This document shows positions 9,728 through 20,695 of a stretch of 64,000 nt of DNA, piece by piece. The DNA lies in contig CP136067.1 of NCBI GenBank assembly GCA_032622095.1, positions 1,240,001-1,304,000 on the forward strand, given 5' to 3'. A model generated the notes under the pieces. The model was not told the origin of the DNA. It was given only the letters and a program-made list of their open reading frames with translations, and did not search any database. Position numbers and translations under genes: made by a program. Each line of letters starts with the position of its first letter. The stretch's first letter is position 1. Source of the DNA: Siphonodentalium dalli (lineage: Eukaryota; Mollusca; Scaphopoda; Gadilida; Siphonodentaliidae).

Positions 9728-11303
9728 TAGCCAGTCTTCTATACCATCATAAAATAGATGTTGTGGTATATTTTGGGGTAGTTGTTCATTTTTCGTACAA
9801 CTTGAATGGTTATGAACATGTGGGTCAACTTCTGGTATCACATTCTGTGATGTTTGGATTTCAAATTCAAGAGGTGCTTTTTGAGTCTGAACTGTATGAT
9901 GTACCTCTGGTATAATTATTTGATTGTGTACATTTGAAGAACACATGTGTTGTTGTATAACTTGAGGTTGACCAACTTGAGGTTGACCAACTTGAGTTTG
10001 AGAAAATTGAGGTTGATGCATTACTGGAGGAATCTTTGGATCTTGGTGTACAGTCAGAGGTTGCTGTATTAGTGGAACACCTTGCTGAGGCATTATTTGA
10101 GTTTGAACACCCTGTTGAGGCATTATTTGTGTTTGAGGTTGCACACCTGCATACTGATCATTTGGGGTTTAATACCCTTCTGAGGTATTGTTTGCAATTT
10201 CTCATTTGTTTGATAAATTGGCTGAACCTGCATACCTGGTTGAGGTATATATTTATTCTGGGTGCCTGTTTGATTTAAATGGGGTTGCCCATTATGTTGA
10301 GCCATTTGAATTTGAGTACCTTGTTGGAACATATTTTGAGATTGACTACATGGTTGAGGTACTATTTGAGATTGAGCCAATTTAGTACCTTGTTGGAAAA
10401 TAGGTTGAGGTACTATGAGATTGAGCCATTTGAGTACATTGTTGGAAAAATAGGTTGAGGTACTATTTTAATATGTTGCTGTGACATATATTGAGTACCT
10501 GATTGAGGTTAGTACTGTGGTTGAGGTTGGTACTGTAGTTGGTATTGTGGTTGTGACATAGCCTGAAACTGCATACCTATTTGAGGTATGAATTGATGAT
10601 TTTGAACACCTGTTTGAGTGTTCACTTGTGGTTGAGTCACTGGTGAGATTGACCTTGATTTGGAGCAACTGGTTGAGGTTGAACCTGATTAGGAACTGGT
10701 TGAGTTTGACTTTGATATGGTTGTGGTGTTGTTTTCGGTTGAACATATTGTTGAAATTGAACACCTGGTTGGGGTGTTATCCGTGGTTGAGCATTATTCT
10801 GAAATCGACCACCCGGTTGGGTGTTATTTGGGGTTGATCATTTGGTTGAAATTGAACACCCGGTTGAGGTGTTATTTGGGGTAGAATATGTTGTTGAAAT
10901 TGAACACCCGGTTGAGGTGTTATTTGGGGTAGAATATTTTGTTGAAATTGAACACCCGGTTGAGGTGTTATTTGGGGTAGAATATTTGGCTGAAACCCTT
11001 GTTGAATTTGAACATTTTGTTGAAAACACTGGTGACTTTTGGTGAGCTTGATGCTACTGTTGCATCTACTAAATATTGACTTGTGACATTTTGCTGAAGA
11101 CACCAGTTTGAGGTTTGGCAATTCAAACCTTCTGGTCTAATGTCATGATAATATGGGGACTGTTCTTGTTAATTATGATATGGTTTGTTCTGAGCAAAAA
11201 CTGTTTGCATTTGAGCTTTCGGTGTTAATGAACAACATTTGTTCTCCTTTTGACTACAGTCCATGCATTTCAGACAAAGAGTCTGATTATAATGTGGTGG
11301 GTG
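9728..11303 (-). pseudogene. Broken Gln/Pro-rich repetitive protein gene
   Basis: Read on the minus strand from about 11303, a frame beginning with Met and a Cys cluster (CLKCMDC then CC, about residues 13-29) meets a stop near residue 48. Gln-rich sequence then continues with changes of frame near 11035, 10640 and 10165, plus a further stop near 10510. Recognisable pieces are 'PQPGVQFQQNILPQIT' repeats (10850-10995), 'VTQPQVNTQTGVQNHQFIP' (about 10560-10640), 'PQTQIMPQQGVQTQIMPQQG' (10070-10144) and 'QVGQPQVGQPQVIQQH' (about 9950-9990). The reading ends in 'YDGIEDWLF' exactly where repeat family A starts, so the 3' end may have been cut by repeat invasion. No family is recognised; a CAA-rich glutamine repeat protein is all that can be said. 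Introns could explain some frame changes, but the in-frame stops argue for decay. Confidence 0.55.
10850..10995 (-). repeat. 48-bp tandem repeat, three copies (16-residue unit)
   Basis: 'GAACACCCGGTTGAGGTGTT' followed by 'ATTTGGGGTAGAATAT' recurs exactly every 48 bp, three times, with a diverged fourth at the 10830 side. On the minus strand it encodes a 16-residue unit centred on PQPGVQFQ and ILPQIT. Because the copies are nearly identical while flanking units are diverged, this is a recent local expansion in the Gln-rich frame. Confidence 0.8.
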
Positions 11304-12169
11304 ATAATTCATTCTGACATTGATGTTTTATTTTTCAGAATTCACACCTACACCCTCTTTCATTTGATGCCAAAAAGTAGTTGGATACAAAACAAACTCC
11401 AATAAATGGAATTATTTTTCAAAAAGTGGACACTAGAGCATCCATGATTACATAAATGGGTATTTGGCAATGAGAATGACAAAAATATAGATATCAAACA
11501 ATTTGAGAGCAAAAATTAATCAATTATATGGAAATTAATACAAGTTAATTTTTAACTAGTGGACAAATGATCAATATATGGATTATTATAGGATATTTCA
11601 ACAAAAATTGGCAAGAAAAATATTAATTTATAACAAAATATTTAATTAATGCAATATAGGACAAAAACTGGAGAAATTCCAATAAAAAAAGAAATATTTA
11701 TGAAAATATGTGAACAGGTAAAAATAAAAAAATGGCAAAAATTATATAATTTTAATAAAAATGTAATTTAATAAGCAATTATTATGGCAATAGGGATATA
11801 ATTATGGCAAAAATAACATTCAATAGTTGGGCATACAATTGGAAAAATTATATTGATATAAAGTAAAAAAGTATAATCAAATTCAATCAAAATGTCATAA
11901 ATTTTACAGAAAATGCGAACAATTCGCCGTAGCCATGCATGTACGATTGATGCCATGATGTAGAATCATTTGGAATCGCCGGCGGCAATTTTTTGACTGA
12001 ACCCACGTGGGGGGTTCACTTAAATAATATCTTCCGCCATTTTAATATCGTCTTCCTCGCACGTGTTCGTTTTTAGCTAACAACGCCATTGTCGTATTTT
12101 TAATTAGTGGTTATTTATTTATATTACTACATTATTAATTAAATACGAACATACAAGTTTAACTAACCT
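11304..12169. other. AT-rich unassigned DNA
   Basis: 11400-11900 is very AT-rich with loosely repeated 'AAAAATTGGCAAGAAAAATA'-like text. No gene is supported. Near 11985-12020 lies a CACGTGGGGGGTTCAC stretch. Confidence 0.4.
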
Positions 12170-12385
12170 TTATAATATAACAGGAACATTTACATGTAGA
12201 ATAACAGGCAATATAATATACGATAATTGTAAGACATGTTGTTGGGTTGAAGATTGTGGGTCAAGTGATGGAAGTTCGTCATCGGGAGAGCATCGCCGTG
12301 CAGTTCCGAAATTGGCCGAGCCGCGTTCGTTTGACTTCGTGATTGTCTCTCCCGCGGTTGTTGACGGTGTCAAATGTGACCTCAT
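12170..12385 (-). CDS. Possible short coding exon, unidentified
   Basis: An ATG-started minus-strand frame of 71 codons. Its first 45 or so codons (12250-12385) are clearly more GC-rich and CpG-containing than the AT-rich surroundings, while the rest is AT-rich. It has no recognised motif. It lies upstream of, and on the same strand as, the Gln-rich relic, so it could be a 5' exon of that locus. Splice sites are not convincing, and it may equally be chance. Confidence 0.2.
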   Translation of the reverse strand: MRSHLTPSTTAGETITKSNERGSANFGTARRCSPDDELPSLDPQSSTQQHVLQLSYIILPVILHVNVPVIL

Positions 12386-12534
12386 TTGTATATCTTCCGA
12401 TCATGGGCTTTTCGGTGTTTTGTTTGTCATCCACGTTAATTAATTGATACCCAAAAACACTACACTAATATGAATCATACGTGACACGTAGTGGAGCAAC
12501 CACACATGCTGTATCCAGAATTTGCTTTTCAGGT

Positions 12535-12848
12535 CCCGTCATAAAATCATTAATGCTGCACCAGGACAGCTGCCGTCATGAAATGGTTGATGCTGCACCA
12601 AGCAGCTCCCACCATGAAGGGTTAATGCTGGACCAGCACAGCTACCCGTCATGAGAGGGTTAATGCTGCACCAGCACATATCCCATCATAAAATAGTTAA
12701 TGCTGCATCAGTGCAGCTCCCGTCATGAAATAATTAATGCTGCACCAGCGCAACTCCCGTCATGAATGAGTTAATGCTGCACCAACGCAGCTCCCGTCAT
12801 GAAAGAATTAATGCTGCACCAGCACAGCTCCCGCCACCAAAGGGTTAA
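12535..12848. repeat. 37-bp minisatellite, block 1 (about 8 units)
   Basis: Diverged units of 'GTTAATGCTGCACCAGCGCA' + 'GCTCCCGTCATGAAAGG'. The copies here are the more degenerate edge of the same array that continues at 13307; the two parts are separated by a 454-bp insertion. Confidence 0.9.
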
Positions 12849-13302
12849 TGTAGTGTAATCACCCCTACCCCTTCTTATTCAAGGGACGTGATAGTACATA
12901 CTAAACATATCCATCTTACCTATGGGGGAGACAGAATATAATCGAACTATAGTGACCCCAACCAAATTGCCAAGGTCATACTCGGAGAGGCCGCGACCTA
13001 TGAGTTATGCAATAATAGCCACAAAGGAAAGAAGTTCTTATGTAACAATTCCAGTTCACCCATCGGTCAGTACAGACAAAGGAAGACACTAATGGCGCTA
13101 TATGTCATTAGCGTATATATAAACCAAACATTAATCTACTCTTCAATTAGTTTCGGCTCTTCAGACTAATTGGCAGGCATCAACATCAGGTCGCTAATTA
13201 ATAAGCGACGCTTTCGGTCGTTCTATGACATCTATGATTGATTCACAATTATGTATCATTTACCAGCACAAACGTATAAATGATATACTTCATTCTTCCA
13301 CA
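12849..13302 (+). mobile_element. Probable solo LTR of an LTR retrotransposon
   Basis: This 454-bp segment interrupts the minisatellite. It begins TGTAGTG and ends TTCCACA (TG...CA with a TGT/ACA terminal inversion), and is flanked on both sides by TTAA (12845-12848 and 13303-13306). That could be a 4-bp target duplication, although TTAA is also part of the repeat unit. Inside is a strong TATATATAAA box at 13114-13123. It is followed by two hairpins suited to an R region: AATTAGT...ACTAATT (about 13144-13170) and GTCGCT...AGCGAC (about 13190-13208). No internal coding region is present, so a full element has probably been reduced by LTR-LTR recombination. Confidence 0.65.
13114..13123 (+). 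promoter_or_regulatory. TATA box within the solo LTR
   Basis: TATATATAAA, preceded by GCGCTATATGTCATTAGCG and followed about 25-35 bp later by an 'ACTCTTCAATTAG' start-like region, is arranged as the core promoter at a U3/R border. It fixes the plus-strand orientation of the LTR. Confidence 0.5.
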
Positions 13303-13306
13303 TTAA

Positions 13307-14620
13307 CGCTCCCGTCATGAAAGGGTTGATGCTGCACCAACGCAACTCCCATTATCAAATAATTAATGCTGCACCAACGCAGCTCCCGTCATGAAAGTGT
13401 TAACGCTGCACCAGCGCAGCTCCCGTCATGAAAGGGTTGATGCTGCACCAACGCAACTCCCATTATCAAATAATTAATGCTGCACCAACGCAGCTCCCGT
13501 CATGAAAGTGTTAACGCTGCACCAGCGCAGCTCCCGTCATGAAAGGGTTGATGCTGCACCAACGCAACTCCCATAATCAAATAATTAATGCTCCACCAAC
13601 GCAGCTCCCGTCATGAAATAACTAATGCTGCACCAGCGCAGCTCCCATCATCAAATAATTAATGCTGCACCAACGCAGCTCCCGTCATGAAATAATTAAT
13701 GCTGCACCAGCGCAGCTCCCATCATCAAATAATTAATGCTGCACCAACGCAGCTCCCGTCATGAAATAATTATTGCTGCACCAACACAGCTCCCATCATG
13801 ATAGAGTAATGCTGCACCAACGCAGCTCCCATAATCAAATAATTAATGCTGCACTAACGCAGGTCCCGCCATGAAAGAGTTAAAGCTGCACCAACGCAGC
13901 TCCCAAAATCAAATAATTAATGCTGCACTAACGCAGCTCCCGTCATGAAATAGTTAATGCTGCACCAACACAGCTCCCATTATCAAATAATTAACGCTGC
14001 ACCAACGCAGCTCCCGTCATGAAATGTATTAATACTGCACCAGCGCAGCTCCCGTCATGAAAGAGTTAATGCTGCACCAACGCAGCTCCCGTCATCAAAT
14101 AATTAATGCTGCACCAGCGCAGCTCTGTCATGAGAGAGTTAATGCTGCACCAACGCGTGGCTCCCATCATCAACGCAGCTCCCGTCATGAAATAATTAAT
14201 GCTGCACCAGCGCAGCTCCCGCCATGAAATAGTTAATGCTGCACCAACTCGGGCTCCCATCATCAAATAATTAATGCTGCACCAACGCAGCTCCCTTCAT
14301 GAAATAATTAATGCTGCACCAGCGCAGCTCCCGTCATGAAAGAGTCAATGCTGCACCAACGCAGCTCCCATCATCAAATATTTAATGCTGCACCAACGCA
14401 GCTCCCTTCATGAAATAACTAATCCTGCACCAACTCAACTACCGTCATGGAAGGGTTAATGCTGCTCCAGCACAGCTCCGTCATGAAAGGGTTAATGCTG
14501 CCAGCAGAGCTCCCGTCGTGAAATGGTTAATGCTGCACCAGCACAGCTCCCGCAATAAAAACATTAATGCTGCACTAGCGCGTCTCCCATCGTGAAATGG
14601 TTAATATTGCACCTACGAAG
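13307..14620. repeat. 37-bp minisatellite, block 2 (about 35 units)
   Basis: Unit 'CTCCCGTCATGAAAGAGTTA' + 'ATGCTGCACCAACGCAG'. Two unit types often alternate: CCAGCGCAGCTCCCATCATC and CCAACGCAGCTCCCGTCATG. This gives a 74-bp dimer, clear at 13600-13760; a 111-bp three-unit pattern is repeated at 13310-13560. Units become diverged toward 14620. Confidence 0.92.
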
Positions 14621-14635
14621 CCAACATGACGTAAA

Positions 14636-14802
14636 TGACGTCATGAGTCGTGGCATTTCGTCTCGTTGTTCCACTTCCGATTCCGCAATTTTAAACAGTT
14701 GCTAATCGGAAGTCACGTGTCAATTTCGCTAAATAGCATACACTCTTTCCTTAAAATCGTTCCATCGTATAGAAATATATATAGAAAAATTATATGACGT
14801 CA
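14636..14802. promoter_or_regulatory. Cluster of CRE and E-box palindromes
   Basis: TGACGTCA occurs at 14636-14643 and 14795-14802, with CACGTG between them near 14715. Two full CRE palindromes in 170 bp of AT-rich DNA is unusual, and a promoter is possible. No downstream coding exon was found, so function is unproven. Confidence 0.3.
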
Positions 14803-16763
14803 TCATTCACACACGCCTTAGGTATAAACACCCACCGAGTGGTTGCTAATATAAGAACGACGGTGTGTGTTGTCAATTTGGACATAAAATTGTAAAAATT
14901 ACTACTTTGAAAAAGATTTTCTCCATTTATATTTGATCACCCTACCAGAGTGTTTCACATCACTTTAATTGTCACTACATGTAGCTCCACATACATGTAA
15001 GCTACATAAACTTAGTTTGTGTTTTATGTGTGCATACCCAGATTAGAACATATCAAATATATATATATATATGTTTTGAATGTAGTATCCAAAATATTCC
15101 GGGGGTGGGTGTTGGTCCCCATACCCCCACATATCATGCTCTCCCACGCTTGCCGTTTCATGGCTCGGATGATGCTATGCATCATATACATGAACATATT
15201 AAAGGTGCCCCCCCACCCCTTTCAAATTTCCTAGATCCACCCATGGTTATCCTCAATGCACTCAAACATTCATCAATATTTTACTACCAGTATGTACAAA
15301 ATACTACAAATGTACATGTATGCATAAAAAGGTACAGGTATATAATCACAGTATTTGAAGCGCGAAATCAGGTGATGAAAAAAGGGATGTTTGTGTGGTC
15401 TCACACGTACATGCATGTATGTAACGCAGAAATTTGTAGTTGGCTTTTATTTGTACTGCCACTCTGTCGCTCACCATGTATTACTGACATTCTTCTGAGG
15501 CATGGAATGGATGCTAACCATGGAAATGTGATTATACCCACATGCTGAGAAGAATAAATTAAGGAACTACACTACACCGAAAAAATCTACAAATGCCACA
15601 AATGTAATGGTAGAATGACCCTAATGTCATTATAGTAGATGTACCTTAGATACATGGCTTATTTGCAATGTTAGCATAAACTTCAAAATAAGGCCTAAGG
15701 CAAATATATGTGTGATTTCCCCTAATTGCCCCCTCCAATAATTAGGGTCGATAAGAAGGCCTTTTTGTGAGTATTTTTCTTTAAACATACTGCCTACAAT
15801 GTACCATATACATGTACATGTACATTAATGTAGAAGTGTATTACATCTACATGTAGTATAATCGGGCTTGATTAAAGGTGGTGTGATGTAAGTGAATGAA
15901 CCAAGGAGTTCACAAGTCAACAACAGCTGGGGACTCTGGGAAGGGGTGGATTGGGAAAACACACTTTAAAAAAAGATTTTTTCTACTCCAGAGGGGTGGG
16001 GTAATAAAAAAATTGCAGGAAGCTATGCCGGTGTGGGTGGGTGGCCCGAGAGTAAAAGCACATTTGTTTTTACAACCTTATGCAAATTGAATCTCGCTGG
16101 TTATGCAGGGGTCATGCTACATGTCGATATGTATAATTTGTTTTCGTAAAATTGAATGCATATAATGAACGGTGCCATACATGTACATGTATAGTATTGT
16201 TTTATTTGGATCTAAGCTTCTTAATGGGTTACTGTATTTTTCCACTATTAACAGGTCAAGCACGTCGGCAGTAGAAGACGGCGCATACCCGTGCACAGCC
16301 AAATATCACTATTACCAATATCGCAGCGAATGAACAGACTTCCGTCAAAATTTGTTGTGTGTTCTTTTGCGCCAGCTTTGTTATTCAATAATATTATAAT
16401 ATATTACTAATACCGGTATGTGCCTTTCTAAATGATAATAACAGGATGACACAATCGCTCCTTCATAACATTTCAACTAAGTGCATGTTAATTGAGTTGA
16501 TTATCATGTGCCGTCATGATTATTCATTCTCCTGGACAAACTGTATGTATGATACCGAATTAGTGCGACACTGATTTTGAATAATATTTGTGTGAAATAT
16601 GATTTCGGATTATCCCTCTTTTATCAAATTAACAAAACGGTAATGGTCATATACCACAATAATAGTGGATTACCACTATAATAGTGGAATTCAGTATGTG
16701 CCTGACCTGATTAATGCATTATAATTTCCATTTAGCATTATGGGTATGGTAACAGATTTAGTG
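14803..16763. other. Unassigned DNA with microsatellite and TACATG words
   Basis: An (AT)n stretch lies at 15057-15072. TACATGTACATG clusters are at 15805-15830 and 16178-16192. The 15090-15245 stretch, ending 'TTTCCTAGATCCACCCATGG', resembles the tail of a mobile element, but ends were not found. The 172-codon plus-strand frame at 15030-15548 crosses this segment and has no motif or coding-like bias. Confidence 0.4.
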
Positions 16764-16830
16764 AGGCAAAGAGTGAAATCCAAGATGGCTGTCGGCGGCC
16801 ATATTTTTCATTAAAAATCATTCAAATTTG
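16764..16830. repeat. Isolated family A-like fragment
   Basis: 'GAGGCAAAGAGTGAAATCCA' followed by 'AGATGGCTGTCGGCGGCCAT' is the reverse complement of the end of a family A unit (compare 9680-9720). It is a single dispersed copy, about 7 kb away from the main cluster. Confidence 0.5.
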
Positions 16831-16930
16831 ACAGCTCCCATTAAGGTGTTCCTAGACCCACATGTCGTTGAAATCAGTCAAAGTTTGTTTTAACATATTT
16901 GTTTATTTTATTACATTTTTTTGAATACCT

Positions 16931-17521
16931 TACTCACATTTAAATTCGCGCAGTACTACGGTACATGTATTTTTTGCTCAGTTTTGAATTCGTGCACTTT
17001 AAATTCGCTCACCTATTTGCCCGAATTCAAAACTGACGAAACAATATTTTTGCTGAAATTACATATATTATTTTTGTGATAGTTTAATATATATGTATCT
17101 TGAAACTGATGAAAGTTTCAGTTCTTCGCCATTGCTGGTGATAGTACTAGTATATGTGTATATTAAACACAATCGCGGGGGATTTACATCATGTTGACAA
17201 TAAACTAATAACTACATACATCAAAATTTTGTGGCAACCTGAAATATTAGTAGTTCTTATACAAGCATTTCAACAATGTCTACAATGTATGTTACCATGA
17301 TTTGTCACTTGGCAGTGTGAGCAATGGGCTTGATAGCTGTTGGTCGAATGTAAATATATACATGGATATGCTTAATTATCTATTCAGCCATTCATAATAT
17401 ATGTAATTTCAGCAACATAGCACTCTAGTATTTCATATGGACTGCAGTTTATATTAATCTTGGGTGTCATACAATTTTTCGCTCAGTTTTAAATAGTACT
17501 GCGCGAATTTAAATACGAGTA
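16931..17521. mobile_element. Fold-back MITE with 28-bp terminal inverted repeats
   Basis: The ends at 16931-16958 and 17494-17521 are inverted copies differing at two of 28 positions (core ATTTAAATTCGCGCAGTACT). Similarity weakly extends a few bases outward. Inside the left half is a second, perfect 15-bp inverted repeat, TCAGTTTTGAATTCG (16979) and CGAATTCAAAACTGA (17022). Non-coding. No clear target duplication, so the superfamily is not assigned. Confidence 0.7.
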
Positions 17522-19005
17522 CGGTAGTAAACTTTTATTCGAACAGTACAGTGAAGAGTTTATATCTATTTGAATAATCTATTATTCTGTTATATTTTCA
17601 TTTATATCAGGTTAAATCAATGATTTTTATAATATAACTATTTCAATCTCAGCCTTTCGGTGTCAATGTGAATTGATAGATCCTTGATGAAAACATTTAG
17701 CAAACTTGCCTTTTTATTACCCATTTGTATCATCCACCATCAACTGATGGTGAACTCAACCCCCCTACCAAGAGTTAAGTACACACATGTACCTATTACA
17801 TAGTAGAAGCACTCTTAAAACCTTTTGTACCATTCATTTGAAGAAAAACAATGACTCTAGGAATTCTTTTTTACCCGGACAGGAAACATTGTGCAAGACA
17901 ATAGGATGTACATGTAGTCATCACAATACAAGTACTGGTGTAATGGTGGTATTGTGGGTAAAATTCTCACGAAAAGTTAATGACATCAATTTCATGCCAA
18001 GTAATATAACCAAAAGTATGAAAATTTGAATATTTCAATATTTCTGCAACTGGATAACAAATAAAAAAATAAAAAAATCCCTACCCACCCTAATTTTTTC
18101 ATAATGTTAGCGGAAACATACTATCTTCTTTTTTTGGCCTGACATCTAGGTTACATAGAGAATAATCACTCGATTGAGCTGGTTACGTGAAATAATTCAT
18201 GAGAGGCAACACAGTTGTTGGACATTATGGACCCACGTATGTGTGTTACTGGTTGATAGTTTGACACTCCTGCGATCGCGTAAACTTTTGACACTTCGGG
18301 TATTTGACTGATTGTGCGATCATTACCCGTACTTCGAATATGTTGCTTACACACTTTTTCTGCCAAGGTTTGTACTAGGGATAACATTTATTTATAATGG
18401 CCAACAACTGTTAGAGTCAGGGATGTTGTACAAGCATGATCGTCTTGATTGAATCGTTCATGTCATCAGCTAAATCAAGTGATCTATTCTGTTTATATTA
18501 CTGTATACACCCGTTAGTAAGCCCATCCTCGAAGATACACCCAGTCTCCTCGTACCGGTAGATAAGCCCACCCCCATTGTTGAGCATTTGGAAGGTGAAT
18601 ACAATCATGTCTTTCTATCCTGTAGAATACAGGTACCCTGTACGAGAAGATACATGTACTCAAGCACATCAGTGCTTTTTTGATCCCAAATGTATAGAGC
18701 TGTCTTATCACTGTTTCTGGTCATTATCATATGATTTGATCTTTTTAATGATATAAATAAAACACATTATTATCTTTTTCAGTACCAAAATATGTTAATG
18801 ATATAAAACATCACGGTATGTCAGCACCTGAAGGCTAATTGAATGTTTGCAAAGGGGAGGGGCCTTGTGATGATGAAGTGATTTGGGGGGCTAACCCCGG
18901 GATTTTCGAAAGGGCCAAATGGCCTTTCCTTAACCCCACATTTTCTGCTTTTAATTGATAAATACACAAAATACATGTGTTTACCCACACTAATATCTGT
19001 TTACA
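17522..19005. other. Unassigned DNA
   Basis: No gene is supported. Short frames on both strands have no coding character. 18865-18925 has a G/C-run region ('GGGGGGCTAACCCCGGG'). Confidence 0.4.
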
Positions 19006-19700
19006 TCAAGAAATGAACCTCTTATTGAGCTGCTTTCCCCCGGAAGATGGAGGAGACGTCAGTTGTTGCTGTTGTCTCATAAGATGTTCTATTCTCTTTT
19101 GATGTTCTTCAATGTTTCTTTGATGTTTTTCTCTCGACTCCTCATTCAGCCTTCTTGTTCTTCCAATAATTTTTCCTGTTGGGCTTCTTGTTCTTCCATG
19201 TATTTTTTCCTGCTCTTCAGTGAGCGACGCCGGCCTCTCATGGTATCTCGGTGTCGCAGGGACGGTAGTGGTGAAATCCGCTCCTGGTGGAAACTGGCAA
19301 GGTGGTGAATCCAGTTCCACTGCGACGCTGGCGGCAGGCACGTCCCTCGTGTTGTCGGCGTCCCTGTCTGCGCCTGCCTCCGTGACGACAGCAGGGACCT
19401 CCGGCAGATCAACGGAGTCCCTGCTAGCTGGTGTGACGTCACCGACGACCGTATCAACCAAGTAGGGGGCTGGGCGTCTCTCAGCTCGCCCCTGTATCCA
19501 ATTGGCTAATCTCTCTCGGCGTCCCTTCTCTTCCTGGAGGGGGGTCTTCTTCCGCCCCTTCTTTCTCTTCTGATCCCAGAGGTCCAGATCCTCGTACCGG
19601 AAGGATGGTGGAATAATCCAGCTTCCGAGGTACCGCCAGCAGAGGGTACTACTGGAACAGTCCGGTACTCCATGGATAAACGCACATTGCTTCCCTTATC
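19006..19700 (-). CDS. Open frame of about 231 codons with C-terminal coiled coil; unidentified
   Basis: On the minus strand the frame is open from just after a TAA (19699-19701) to a stop at 19006. It has no early in-frame ATG, so this is probably an internal or last exon or a transposon frame. In order: a hydrophobic/aromatic segment ending 'FRYEDLDLWDQ' (about residues 35-45), a Lys/Arg-rich basic stretch (46-75), an acidic Val/Ala/Pro-rich linker (80-165), and a charged Glu/Arg/Gln helix-forming tail ('EKHQRNIEEHQKRIEHLMRQ', about 200-220). Base composition is far more GC- and CpG-rich than the flanking AT-rich DNA, which supports coding origin. It directly abuts the left inverted repeat of the neighbouring 4.6-kb element. 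Family not recognised; a retroelement structural protein or a host nuclear protein are both possible. Confidence 0.45.
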
Positions 19701-19710
19701 CTGGGTAAGT

Positions 19711-19763
19711 CACGCTGGTCATCCGTGTAACCAGGACCCGGATAAGTAACGACGGACGCGACT
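19711..19763 (+). repeat. Left terminal inverted repeat
   Basis: Begins CACGCTG. It contains two diverged copies of one motif, GTAACCAGGACCCG then GTAACGACGGACGCG, 19 bases apart. The only difference from the right repeat is a C in place of G in the first motif copy. Confidence 0.8.
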
Positions 19764-20695
19764 TCAGTGTGAAGAAATTGTCTCGGGCTGGTCAAGGAAA
19801 ACGTTGAGTAAAGGCCTTTAAAATTAATCTACCTATATTGTAGTGTGCGTAGTGTTTTGGGACAATATTAGTCTAAATCGGTGGGTGCTAAATTGATGTC
19901 AACATGTCCACAATTAATGTATAAAGAGGAAAGTTGTTGCAAATCCCTGAAATTGCACGCAAATTGACCCAAACAAAATAATGTTATCACGTGAAAATCT
20001 GAACAATTCATGACGTTGAGGTACCGCCGGGATCCCTGTCATTGAAATATAAGCAACACGACCACCACCAAGCAACCAGTTTCCAGCAATTCGAATAGTT
20101 AGCATTATCAACGAGTAACGAGGACCCGTTATCATGTAACGTTGGACGCGCTTCAGAAATCACATTGATTAACCGCGGACGCGAATATTCCGACAAACAA
20201 TTTATTTAGAAACATGAATGTTTTGAATGTATAAGGAATGACATGTTTATGTGTTTTACCATTATTTGTCGCATTGTTAACCATCTGTTTCACAGAAAAT
20301 TTAAAACAGACGAAACGTTGTCAGGAGACTTGGGTGCTTCCTCTCGCCATTACTCTGTTTCTCTTTGCACAACTAAGAGTGTATATGAATGTTTGCTATC
20401 GATAGGCACCTGGTTCGGTGGATTTAGGACCATAGCTGTCGTCGAGATAATATCACTCAAGCTAATATGGGACCCTGATGCAAATTATACGTGTGTGGTG
20501 ATCACTAACCCATGCCAGCAGGCATGTTGTGATACTGAAAGAGTAACTTTGTTGTTGAACATTTCAGGCCTTATAAAGTGTGTGCCGACATGAACTAATG
20601 CAAGTAATTTGCAGGATACCGACATATGTTTTCGCTACCAAACACAGGGTCGTGAATAAAAAAAATTGTATTGACTATCAAGTCCAGAAAACAGA

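Noticed and set aside
15030-15548. 172-codon plus-strand frame
   Set aside because: It crosses an AT microsatellite and an element-like tail, has an overlapping alternative frame, and shows no motif or coding composition.
19711-19763. True RAG-type recombination signal
   Set aside because: Only CAC and TG of the heptamer agree, there is no A-rich nonamer at a 12 or 23 spacing, and no RAG core is encoded; kept only as an analogy.
20243-20593. 116-codon plus-strand frame within the TIR-bounded segment
   Set aside because: Cys-rich but without any known spacing pattern; composition resembles non-coding flanks. Too weak to list as a gene.
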